Of a stretch of DNA of 64,000 nucleotides, positions 42,550 through 50,366 are shown piece after piece. The stretch is from Streptomyces spinosisporus. GTDB taxonomy: Bacteria; Actinomycetota; Actinomycetes; Streptomycetales; Streptomycetaceae. How positions within the stretch are numbered: position 1 is the stretch's first letter; each line of letters starts with the position of its first letter. A program made the translations under genes and the position numbers. The stretch lies in the NCBI RefSeq assembly GCF_022698145.1, contig NZ_JALDAX010000006.1:186001-250000 (forward strand). The letters run 5' to 3'. The notes under the pieces were generated by a model. The model had not been told where the DNA came from. It saw only the letters and a list, made by a program, of their open reading frames with translations, and ran no database searches.

Positions 42550-43188
42550 TCAGCTGCCGCCCATGCCGCCCTGTGCGGCAATCATGGTCATCGGCAGGTT
42601 GCGTACGGCCTTCTCGAGGCCGGGTGCGAGGGCGGCGAGAGTCGCCGTGCAGGCGTCGATCCGGCTCCGGTACGTCTTCTCGTCCCGCCGGGAGACGACC
42701 GAGCGGACACCCCCCGCCGCGGCGAGTGCCAGCAGTGCGGCGTCGGCGGCGGGGATCTCCGTCACCGGACCGTCCCCGTGCAGCGCCGCGGTGATACGGG
42801 CGTGCAGGGCGGCGGGCACGGCCCGGTCCGTCACGCTCACGCGCCGCGTGCCGAACGGGGTGCGGGGTTCTCGCACGGCGAGCAGTCCCGCTCTGGCGAG
42901 CCGGTCCTCGACCTCCGTCAGGGTGCGCTTGCGGTGGGTGCGCACGAGATGTCTCCAGCTGTGTCCGGCGGCGGCGTCGGCGAGCACGCCGTCCAGGACG
43001 GGGTCGCCGGTCGGCTGTGCGCCGGACACGGTGACCGTGCCGCCGTCCTCCCCCAGCCGGCCGCGCGAGGCGAGGTCGACCAGAGCGGCGGCACGGAGCA
43101 GAAGCTGTGTCCTGGAGCGGTCGTAGGGGCCTTCGGCCGCTTCGTCGTGGGCGAGCAGATACATGAGGCAGGGCAGGTCGTCGATCAC
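42550..43188 (-). CDS. GOLPH3/VPS74 (GPP34) family protein
   Basis: 212 aa from a GTG. The pattern fits actinobacterial GPP34: LMYLLAHDE, LLRAAALVDLASRGRLGED, TVTVSG, PVLDGVL and WRHLVRTHRKRTLTEVEDRLARAGLL. In eukaryotes the fold binds phosphatidylinositol-4-phosphate; bacterial members are often found in membrane/cytoplasm and their role is unclear. It stands alone between PhzF and the two-component system. Confidence 0.85.
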   Translation of the reverse strand: MIDDLPCLMYLLAHDEAAEGPYDRSRTQLLLRAAALVDLASRGRLGEDGGTVTVSGAQPTGDPVLDGVLADAAAGHSWRHLVRTHRKRTLTEVEDRLARAGLLAVREPRTPFGTRRVSVTDRAVPAALHARITAALHGDGPVTEIPAADAALLALAAAGGVRSVVSRRDEKTYRSRIDACTATLAALAPGLEKAVRNLPMTMIAAQGGMGGS

Positions 43189-43312
43189 ATCTCGACGCTA
43201 CGGTCGGCGCCCCTGCCCGCGGATCGGCCGCGCGAGCGGTCCCGCACTGGGAACACAGGAGGATCGCGGCCCGGCCTCCTCCCTGAGGAGGAGACGGCAG
43301 AGGAGGTGGGCC

Positions 43313-43972
43313 TCAGGGGCGGCGTGGCTCCACCAGCCCGTGGTCGTACGCGGCGACGACGGCCTGCACACGGTCCCGCAGCCCCAGTTTGCGCAGCACC
43401 GCGGTGACATGGTTCTTGACGGTGGCCTCGGACAGCCGCAGCCGCTCGGCGATCTCCCCGTTCGACAACGCCTGCCCGATCAGGGTCAGCACCTCCCGCT
43501 CGCGGCCGGAGAGATCCTTCAGGGCAGGTGGCGGCGTCGGGTCGGTCGTGGTGCGCAGGAACTGGTCGAGGACACGGCTGAGCACGGTCGGCGCCAGCAG
43601 CGCGTCGCCGCGCGCGGTGAGGCGGATCGCGTCGACGAGTTCGGTGGGGCGGATGTCCTTGAGCAGGAAACCGCCGGCCCCGGCCCGCAGGGCGGCGACC
43701 ACGTGCGCGTCCATGTCCCAGGTGGTGAGCACGAGCACCCTGGCCCGGCTGCCGCCCTCCACGATCTGCCGGGTCGCCTCGATGCCGTCCACGACAGGCA
43801 TGCGTACGTCCATCAGCACCACGTCGGGCGCCAGTTCGCGGGTCAGCCGTACCGCCTCGGCGCCGTCGGACGCCTCACCGACCACCTCCAGGTCGTCCCG
43901 GGCGTCGATGATCATGCGGAATCCGGTACGGACCAGGGCCTGGTCATCGGCCACCACCACGCGCAGTGTCAT
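43313..43972 (-). CDS. NarL/FixJ-type response regulator
   Basis: 219 aa. The receiver domain has the acidic pair in VVADDQ, phosphoacceptor Asp55 in VVLMDVRMP and Lys in LLKDIRP. The C-terminal LuxR-type HTH is LSGREREVLTLIGQALSNGE, then IAERLRLSEATVKNHVTAVL. ATG at 43972 overlaps the kinase stop as ATGA. Target genes are not evident from position; the nearest candidate genes belong to other regulators. Confidence 0.94.
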   Translation of the reverse strand: MTLRVVVADDQALVRTGFRMIIDARDDLEVVGEASDGAEAVRLTRELAPDVVLMDVRMPVVDGIEATRQIVEGGSRARVLVLTTWDMDAHVVAALRAGAGGFLLKDIRPTELVDAIRLTARGDALLAPTVLSRVLDQFLRTTTDPTPPPALKDLSGREREVLTLIGQALSNGEIAERLRLSEATVKNHVTAVLRKLGLRDRVQAVVAAYDHGLVEPRRP

Positions 43973-45144
43973 GAGGCGCGCTCCACGCGCTCCACCGGCA
44001 GTCGCGCCGACACCTCGAACCCGCCTCCGGGCAGCGGTCCGGCGCGCAGGCTGCCGCCCACGAGCCGTGCACGTTCCTTCATCCCCACGAGCCCCCGTCC
44101 CGATCCGGCCATCACCGAACTGCCTTGCCTCGTACGCCCGTTGTCGACCACCGTGACCTTCACACACTCCTCAGCCGTCGTTACGTGCACGCTCACCGCG
44201 TCGGCGCCGGTCGCATGGCGCAGGGTGTTGGTGAGGGCTTCCTGGACGATCCGGTACGCCGCCGCATCCACAGCGGACGGCAGTTCCTCGTCACCCTCTC
44301 GGTGCACCTGGACGTTCATCCCGGTGGCGCGCACGGTGTCCGCCAGCTCGTCGAGACGGGCGAGTGAGGGCTCCTGGTCCGGGCGTTCCCCGGCGCCGTC
44401 GCCTCCCGCGGCGGGCCCGAACGCCCTTAGGAGCAGGCGCAGTTCACCGAGTGCGGAGCGGGCGCCCGCCTCGATGGCCCGCAGTGCCGTACGGGCCTGG
44501 TCGGGCCGTTCGGTGAACACGTCGTCGGCGGCGCCCGCCTGAATGACCATCACCGACAAGGTGTGCGCCACGACATCGTGTACCTCGCGCGCGATCCGGG
44601 CGCGCTCCTCCACCACGGCGCGGCGGGCCTCCGCCCTGATCCGCGCCTGCTGCGCCCGGCGCCACTGCCCCACGGTCCAGGCCAGCACCACCGTCAGCAG
44701 ATAGATCGCGAGCCCGGTGAAGCCGCCCGCACCGAAGGCCGCCACCGCCGGCAGGCACAGCGCCGCCAGCGCACGCACCGACACCCGCCGCGGCCGGGTG
44801 GCCGACAGCACGCACAGGGTGATCTGTGCCGCGAGCAGCGCGCCGGTGAGGGACACCTCGGGCAGCAGGCTCCACATCGCGAGCCCCGTCACCGCGTTCA
44901 CCGCCAGGACGGGGACGGGAGCACTGGCCTGCCACTTCAGGACACACGCTTGCGCGAGAACCAGAACCACAGCCACGGGCAGCCTCCACCCGTGCTCCGC
45001 ACCGGCGACGACCACCGAAGTGCCGACGACGCCGAGCACCAGACCGGCCGAGCCCCACCACAACGCCCGGACCGTCCGGGGCGACAGCTCACCCTGCGCT
45101 TCCCCGGCGTGTGCGTCCTCCGGTTGCTTGCTGCTGCGCTCCAC
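43969..45144 (-). CDS. Sensor histidine kinase, NarL-type partner
   Basis: 391 aa from a GTG. Four to five hydrophobic segments (about residues 28-160) form the membrane sensor, without a clear extracellular domain. The HisKA_3 dimerisation domain has phosphoacceptor His189 in REVHDVVAHTLSVM. The ATPase domain shows NTLRHATGAD and GRGLVGMKERARLVGG. It should phosphorylate the response regulator encoded next. Signal unknown. Confidence 0.94.
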   Translation of the reverse strand: MERSSKQPEDAHAGEAQGELSPRTVRALWWGSAGLVLGVVGTSVVVAGAEHGWRLPVAVVLVLAQACVLKWQASAPVPVLAVNAVTGLAMWSLLPEVSLTGALLAAQITLCVLSATRPRRVSVRALAALCLPAVAAFGAGGFTGLAIYLLTVVLAWTVGQWRRAQQARIRAEARRAVVEERARIAREVHDVVAHTLSVMVIQAGAADDVFTERPDQARTALRAIEAGARSALGELRLLLRAFGPAAGGDGAGERPDQEPSLARLDELADTVRATGMNVQVHREGDEELPSAVDAAAYRIVQEALTNTLRHATGADAVSVHVTTAEECVKVTVVDNGRTRQGSSVMAGSGRGLVGMKERARLVGGSLRAGPLPGGGFEVSARLPVERVERAS

Positions 45145-45246
45145 GCCACGACCCTATCCAGCGACGAGAACCGAACAGCTCAACGAGGCCGGCCCCGCGA
45201 CTCGGCACTGCACCCAGCGACCGACCACCTGCATAGGATTCCCGAC

Positions 45247-46065
45247 ATGGCGCTGCGACCCGTACAGGTGAACATCAAGGCCCTCGACCCCTCGGCCGTC
45301 GGCCGGTTCTGGGCGCAGGCACTCGGCTGGACCGCTCACAGCCCCGGCGTGACGACCTACGTCGCCCCCGGACCCGGCCCCCTGTCCGGATCCGCAGCCG
45401 ACCCCCTGCCCGGATCCGCGGCCGACTCCGAACCCCGATCCGAGCCGGGCGACACCCTCGTCTGGCCGGACCCGGTCGCCGTCGGCATCGACGTCGTCCC
45501 CGTCCCGGAGCCCAAGTCGCCGACGAAGAACCGTGTGCACCTCGATCTCGCCACCACCTCCCCCACCCACCAGGCGGAGCTGACCGCCCGACTCGAAGCC
45601 CTCGGGGCGACCCCGGTGCACGTGGGCCAGGGCGCTGTGCCGTGGACGGTTCTCGCGGACCCCGAGGGCAATGAATTCTGTGTGCTGGAGCCGCGGGAGG
45701 TCTACCGGGACACCGGGCCGATCGCCGCGATCGTGGTCGACTGCGCGGATCCGCGGGCCATGGCCCGGTTCTGGGACGAGGCGCTGGAGTGGACCCTGCA
45801 CGAGGTGAGTGACGACTACGCCCGGTTCCGGTCCGCTCAAGGGGTCGGCCCCTACGTCGAGTTCATCCGCACACCTGACGCGAAGACCATGCCCGACCGG
45901 GTCCATCTCGACCTGCTGCCCCACGCCGGTGACGACAAGGAGCCGGAGGTGAGCCGGCTGCGCGCCCTCGGCGCCACCGATCTCGACCTCGGCCAGGGCG
46001 CCGTCCCGTGGACGTGTCTGACCGACCCGGAGGGCCACGAGTTCTGCGTCCTCGCCCTGCACTGA
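45247..46065 (+). CDS. Two-domain VOC/glyoxalase-like protein
   Basis: 272 aa. Two glyoxalase-like halves: VQVNIKALDPSAVGRFWAQA to DPEGNEFCVLEPRE, and IAAIVVDCADPRAMARFWDE to DPEGHEFCVLALH. Each has the VPWTxLxDPEG motif. The loop of the first half holds three 8-residue repeats (PLSGSAAD, PLPGSAAD, SEPRSEPG) from 24-bp units at 45378-45449. ATG at 45247 is the first codon of the conserved part. Function unknown. Confidence 0.88.
   Translation: MALRPVQVNIKALDPSAVGRFWAQALGWTAHSPGVTTYVAPGPGPLSGSAADPLPGSAADSEPRSEPGDTLVWPDPVAVGIDVVPVPEPKSPTKNRVHLDLATTSPTHQAELTARLEALGATPVHVGQGAVPWTVLADPEGNEFCVLEPREVYRDTGPIAAIVVDCADPRAMARFWDEALEWTLHEVSDDYARFRSAQGVGPYVEFIRTPDAKTMPDRVHLDLLPHAGDDKEPEVSRLRALGATDLDLGQGAVPWTCLTDPEGHEFCVLALH
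45378..45449. repeat. Three in-frame 24-bp repeats in the VOC gene
   Basis: Units start at 45378, 45402 and 45426. The first two differ at two of 24 bases, the third is more diverged. They add octapeptides in a surface loop and keep the frame. Confidence 0.8.
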
Positions 46066-46148
46066 GGCACCTACACGTCCCGCTCCCCCCTCCCTCAACT
46101 CTCGTACACCCCAACCCATTGACGCTCCGTCTCCCCGTCACTACCTTC

Positions 46149-46162
46149 TGAGAGCGCTCTCA
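46149..46162. promoter_or_regulatory. LacI-family (CebR-like) operator palindrome
   Basis: TGAGAGCGCTCTCA is a perfect 14-bp palindrome, differing at two symmetric positions from the CebR box (TGGGAGCGCTCCCA). It lies 121 bases upstream of the first GH76 gene. Binding by a LacI-type sugar repressor is inferred; no such gene lies in the window. Confidence 0.8.
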
Positions 46163-46282
46163 CATTTCATCCACAGCATGCTCTCCGGGCCGTCGCAGTC
46201 ACCGTCACCGACGCATTCCGCGAAGCGGCGTCGGCAGGCCCACAGCGAGGCCAGGAGAGCATTGCGCCGATGGGGAGGCCCC

Positions 46283-47803
46283 ATGACTCCCGTACGAAGA
46301 CCTCGACGGCCCCGACGCACCCGAAGACCCCACCGATTCGGACCCCTCACTCTCGCATCGTCGGCCGCGGCATTCGCCCTCGCTCTCCTCGTGGGCCTCG
46401 CCCCGCAACCGGCATCCGCCGCCGGCACCGGCGGCTCCCTCGCCGCGACCATCTGCAACAAGTACTGCGACGCGCGTGACCCCGCCCTCTCCCCCGGCGA
46501 CCGCTCCCCGGTCACCGCGACCATCTACGGCCGGTCCGTCGCCCTGCACTTCGACGACACCGACGCGATGGGCTGGGCGTCCATCGACAACGGCAACCCG
46601 GGCGACGAGGTCTGGCTCGACCGTTCCTTCGACGGCGGCCGCACCTGGGGTTCCGGGAGCAAGCTCGGCGACACCAACGTCCCGTCGGGTCAGCGGGGTT
46701 GGCGCACGCTCATGTACAACGTCGACGACTGGAACAACCACGGTGTGGGCGCCCTGCGCGCCTGCGGCAAGGCGGGCGACCGCGCCGAGATCGCCTGCAC
46801 CCCGTGGGCCCGCACCACCTGGAACGCCGGCGACCGGCGGACCGCGGCGGCCACCGGGCTGATGACCCTCTACAACAACTCCACCGGCCTGTTCGACACC
46901 ACCGGCTGGTGGAACTCCGCGAACGCCCTGACCGCCGTCATCGACAACATCCGCGTGTCGGGGATGGGCAGTTACTCGTACGCGATCTCCCGCACGTACG
47001 ACCTCAACCTGAACGCGCAGGGCGGGCAGTTCCGCAACGACTACATCGACGACACCGGTTGGTGGGGGCTCGCCTGGGTCGCCGCCTACGACCTGACCGG
47101 CAACAGCCGCTACCTCAACACCGCGCGCGCCGACGCGGATCACATGGCGGCGTACTGGGACGGCACCTGCGGCGGCGGGGTGTGGTGGAGCACGGCGAAG
47201 ACGTACAAGAACGCCATTGCCAACTCCCTCTACATCCAGCTCAATGCGGCCCTGCACAACCGCATCCCGGGTGAGACGGCTTATCTGGAGCGGGCACGCG
47301 CCGGCTGGAGCTGGTTCCAGGGCACCGGCATGATCAATGGCTCCAATCTGGTCAACGACGGTATCGATCTGGGCACGTGCCGCAACAACGGCCAGGCGGT
47401 CTGGTCCTACAACCAGGGCGTCCTCCTCGGCGCACTCACCGAGTTGAACCGGGCCACCGGGGACGGCTCGCTGCTCACCCGTGCGCGGCAGATCGCCGAC
47501 GCCGCAACCACCACCTCCTCGCTCCACACGTCCGACGGCATCCTCCGGGATCCCTGCGAGGGCGGCGACTGCGGGGGCGACGGGCCGTCCTTCAAGGGCG
47601 CGGACGTGCGCGGTCTCGGCAAGCTCAACGCCGCGCTGGCGGACCATCCGTACACCACCTATCTGCGACGGCAGGCGGACCGCGCGTACACGAGCGACCG
47701 CAACGCCCTCGACCAGTACGGACTGCGCTGGTCAGGACCGGTCGACAAGGTGGACGCGGCACGGCAGCAGAGTGCGCTCGATCTGCTCAACGCGGCGCCC
47801 TGA
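46283..47803 (+). CDS. Secreted GH76 alpha-1,6-mannanase-like protein
   Basis: 506 aa from the ATG at 46283 (GGGAGG upstream; frame open from 46178). An Arg-rich start is followed by a signal peptide ending near ASAAGT. Residues ~60-180 form a module with TIYGRSVALHFDD and GDEVWLDRSFDGGRTW that recurs in the second GH76 protein. The (alpha/alpha)6 GH76 catalytic domain starts at AAATGLMTLYNNSTGLF; the acid pair is Asp256-Asp257 in YIDDTGWWGLAW, and GGGVWWSTAKTYKNAIANSL is typical. It should cut alpha-1,6-mannan of yeast or mycobacterial-type glycans. Confidence 0.9.
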   Translation: MTPVRRPRRPRRTRRPHRFGPLTLASSAAAFALALLVGLAPQPASAAGTGGSLAATICNKYCDARDPALSPGDRSPVTATIYGRSVALHFDDTDAMGWASIDNGNPGDEVWLDRSFDGGRTWGSGSKLGDTNVPSGQRGWRTLMYNVDDWNNHGVGALRACGKAGDRAEIACTPWARTTWNAGDRRTAAATGLMTLYNNSTGLFDTTGWWNSANALTAVIDNIRVSGMGSYSYAISRTYDLNLNAQGGQFRNDYIDDTGWWGLAWVAAYDLTGNSRYLNTARADADHMAAYWDGTCGGGVWWSTAKTYKNAIANSLYIQLNAALHNRIPGETAYLERARAGWSWFQGTGMINGSNLVNDGIDLGTCRNNGQAVWSYNQGVLLGALTELNRATGDGSLLTRARQIADAATTTSSLHTSDGILRDPCEGGDCGGDGPSFKGADVRGLGKLNAALADHPYTTYLRRQADRAYTSDRNALDQYGLRWSGPVDKVDAARQQSALDLLNAAP

Positions 47804-47839
47804 CAGGGGCGTTGACAGCACCTCCGTACGGTTCGACAA

Positions 47840-47892
47840 CGTTGTCCGCACGTGGTCCCGACCCAGCGGTCCCGCCCCACGTGCGGACAACG
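47840..47892. terminator. Hairpin terminator after first GH76 gene
   Basis: 16-bp perfect inverted arms (47840-47855 and 47877-47892, CGTTGTCCGCACGTGG) with a 21-base loop. It begins 37 bases after the GH76 stop and ends 29 bases before the GH2 start. Confidence 0.75.
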
Positions 47893-47921
47893 CTCCTTCC
47901 CCCTGACCCTGGAGCGATCAC

Positions 47922-50261
47922 GTGCTGAGACACAAACCCGGCCGGCGACGCCTCACCACGGCCGCAGCGGTTCTGATCCTCGCCGTCACCACGCTCTTCG
48001 CGTCCGGCGCCGCCCCCGCCAGTGCGGCCCCGGCGGCCTGGACGCCGAAACCCTCACCGATGACGACACCGTGGACCGATCAGGTCCCGGTCGACAACCC
48101 GCTGCCGGAGTACCCGAGGCCGCAGCTCACCCGGCCCGACTGGACCAATCTCAACGGCATCTGGGACTTCGCCGTCACCTCGCGCGACGCCGGGCAGCCG
48201 GCGACGTTCGGCGAGCAGATCCGGGTGCCGTTCGCGCCCGAGTCGGCGCTGTCCGGCATCAAACGGAAGATCACCGAGAACGACAAGCTCTGGTACAAGC
48301 GCACCTTCACCGTGCCGAGCGGCTGGGACGGCCGCCACGTCCAGCTCAACTTCGGGGCCTCCGACTGGGAGACCACGGTCTGGGTCAACGGACAGCAGGC
48401 GGGGGCTGTCCACCGCGGCGGCTACGACTCGTTCTCGTACGACATCACGCCGCTGCTCAACGGCGGCACCAACACGATCGTCGTCTCGGCGTACGACGCC
48501 ACGCAGACCGGCGGTGGGGCCGTCGGCAAGCAGCGCATCCAGGACGTGGCGCCGCACTCCGGGAACAGCATCTTCTACACGGCCTCGTCAGGGATCTGGC
48601 AGACGGTGTGGCTGGAGCCCACCGCCGCGGCGCACATCACTCGGCTCGACATGGTGCCGAACCTCCAGGACAACACCCTGCGGGTGACCGTGCGCGCGGC
48701 CGGTGCCGACGGTGCGAACGCGAGGGTCACTGTCTCGACCGGCGGCACCCAGGTCGGGACGGCCACCGGCACGGTCGGGCAGCAGTTCTCCGTGCCGGTG
48801 CCGGACGCCCGTCTGTGGACGCCGGACGACCCGTTCCTCTATGACGTCACGGCCGAACTCCCCGGCAGCGCGGGCGCCGACAAGGTCGGCTCGTACGCGG
48901 GCATGCGGTCCATCGCGGTGAAGAACGTCGACGGCGTGCAACGGCCGGTGCTCAACGGCTCGTTCGTCTTCCAGACGGGCACCCTGGACCAGGGCTTCTG
49001 GCCGGACGGCATCTACACCGCGCCCACCGACGCCGCACTCAAGTACGACCTGCAAAAGCACAAGGACCTCGGCTTCAACATGGTCCGCAAGCACATCAAG
49101 GTCGAACCGCAGCGCTGGTTCTACTGGGCGGACCGGCTGGGTCTGCTGGTGTGGCAGGACATGCCCGCCATGGACACCGGCAAGAGCCCGTCGACCGCGG
49201 CCCGCACCCAGTGGGAGAACGAGTTCCGCGCCATCATCGACCAGCACCGCAGCTCGCCGTCGCTGATCATGTGGGTCGACCAGAACGAGGGCTGGGGACA
49301 GTACGACCAGGCCCGTATCGCCGACATGGTCAAGGCGTACGACCCCTCGCGCCTCGTCGACAACATGAGCGGCGTCAACTGCTGCAGCGCCCAGGACGGC
49401 GGCAACGGCGACGTCGTCGACAACCACAACTACGTCGGTCCCGGCAACACCCCGACGGAGACGGTGCGCGCGTCCGTGCTCGGCGAGTACGGCGGCCTCG
49501 GCTTCAAGGTCGCGGGCCATGAGTGGTACCCCGGGGGCGGGTTCAGCTACGAGGACCAGCCGAGCCTGTCCGCCCTCAACGACCGGCTCGCCGGCCTGCT
49601 CGACGGCATGCGGACCAACTCCATGCCCGCGGGCGGCCTTTCGGCCTCCGTCTACACGCAGATCACCGACGTGGAGAACGAGGCCAACGGCCTGATGACC
49701 TACGACCGCCAGGTGGTCAAGGTCGACGAGGCCCGCGTCCGCAGCGCCAACGAGGCACTCATCGCGGCGTCCCGCTCGGTCGGTCCGACGGTCAAGCTGC
49801 CGCTGGAGCAGTACGTCTCGATTAGGGTCACCACCCCGGGCTACACCGACCGCTACGTCCGGCACTACGACGGGCTCGGCTTCACCGAGGTCGTGAACTC
49901 CGGCAGCACCGACCTGCTGAAGGCGGACGCCACCTGGAAGGTGAAGCAGGGACTCGCCAACAAGCTCTGCTACTCCTTCGAGTCCCGCAACTACCCCGGC
50001 GAATACCTGCGCCACCGCGAATTCCGCGTCCGCCGCGAGGCGAACGACAACTCCGCGCTGTACAAGGCGGATGCGACCTGGTGCCCGGTGCAGGGCGACG
50101 GCGGCATCCGGCTGTCGGCCGCGGGCTTCCCTGGCCAGTACCTGCGGCACATCAACGCCGAACTCTGGCTGGCGCAGCAGGGCGGCACGCACACCTGGGA
50201 CAACCCGTCCAGTTTCGTCCCGGACACCACCTGGGCGATCACGGCGCCCTGGGCTCCCTGA
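47922..50261 (+). CDS. Secreted GH2 glycosidase with C-terminal AbfB (CBM42) domain
   Basis: 779 aa, GTG start with GGAG 7 bases upstream. A Sec signal peptide ends near ASAAPA. The GH2 sugar-binding domain (LTRPDWTNLNGIWDFAVTSR), the Ig-like middle and the TIM barrel follow; acid/base Glu456 in VDQNEGW and nucleophile Glu522 in LGEYGG are both present. The C-terminal ~150 residues have two AbfB beta-trefoil repeats (YVRHYDGLGF, YLRHREFRVR, FPGQYLRHIN), which bind arabinofuranose side chains. Activity could be beta-galactosidase, beta-mannosidase or another; context favours a mannan-containing substrate. Confidence 0.9.
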   Translation: MLRHKPGRRRLTTAAAVLILAVTTLFASGAAPASAAPAAWTPKPSPMTTPWTDQVPVDNPLPEYPRPQLTRPDWTNLNGIWDFAVTSRDAGQPATFGEQIRVPFAPESALSGIKRKITENDKLWYKRTFTVPSGWDGRHVQLNFGASDWETTVWVNGQQAGAVHRGGYDSFSYDITPLLNGGTNTIVVSAYDATQTGGGAVGKQRIQDVAPHSGNSIFYTASSGIWQTVWLEPTAAAHITRLDMVPNLQDNTLRVTVRAAGADGANARVTVSTGGTQVGTATGTVGQQFSVPVPDARLWTPDDPFLYDVTAELPGSAGADKVGSYAGMRSIAVKNVDGVQRPVLNGSFVFQTGTLDQGFWPDGIYTAPTDAALKYDLQKHKDLGFNMVRKHIKVEPQRWFYWADRLGLLVWQDMPAMDTGKSPSTAARTQWENEFRAIIDQHRSSPSLIMWVDQNEGWGQYDQARIADMVKAYDPSRLVDNMSGVNCCSAQDGGNGDVVDNHNYVGPGNTPTETVRASVLGEYGGLGFKVAGHEWYPGGGFSYEDQPSLSALNDRLAGLLDGMRTNSMPAGGLSASVYTQITDVENEANGLMTYDRQVVKVDEARVRSANEALIAASRSVGPTVKLPLEQYVSIRVTTPGYTDRYVRHYDGLGFTEVVNSGSTDLLKADATWKVKQGLANKLCYSFESRNYPGEYLRHREFRVRREANDNSALYKADATWCPVQGDGGIRLSAAGFPGQYLRHINAELWLAQQGGTHTWDNPSSFVPDTTWAITAPWAP

Positions 50262-50366
50262 GCGCAGACGTCGAGGAACAACCGCACCACCAGGCGGCCG
50301 CCCACCTCCCCGGGCGGCCGCCGACCCCTCTTTCCGCGCACGGCCCTCACAGAGAGGCGGTACGTC

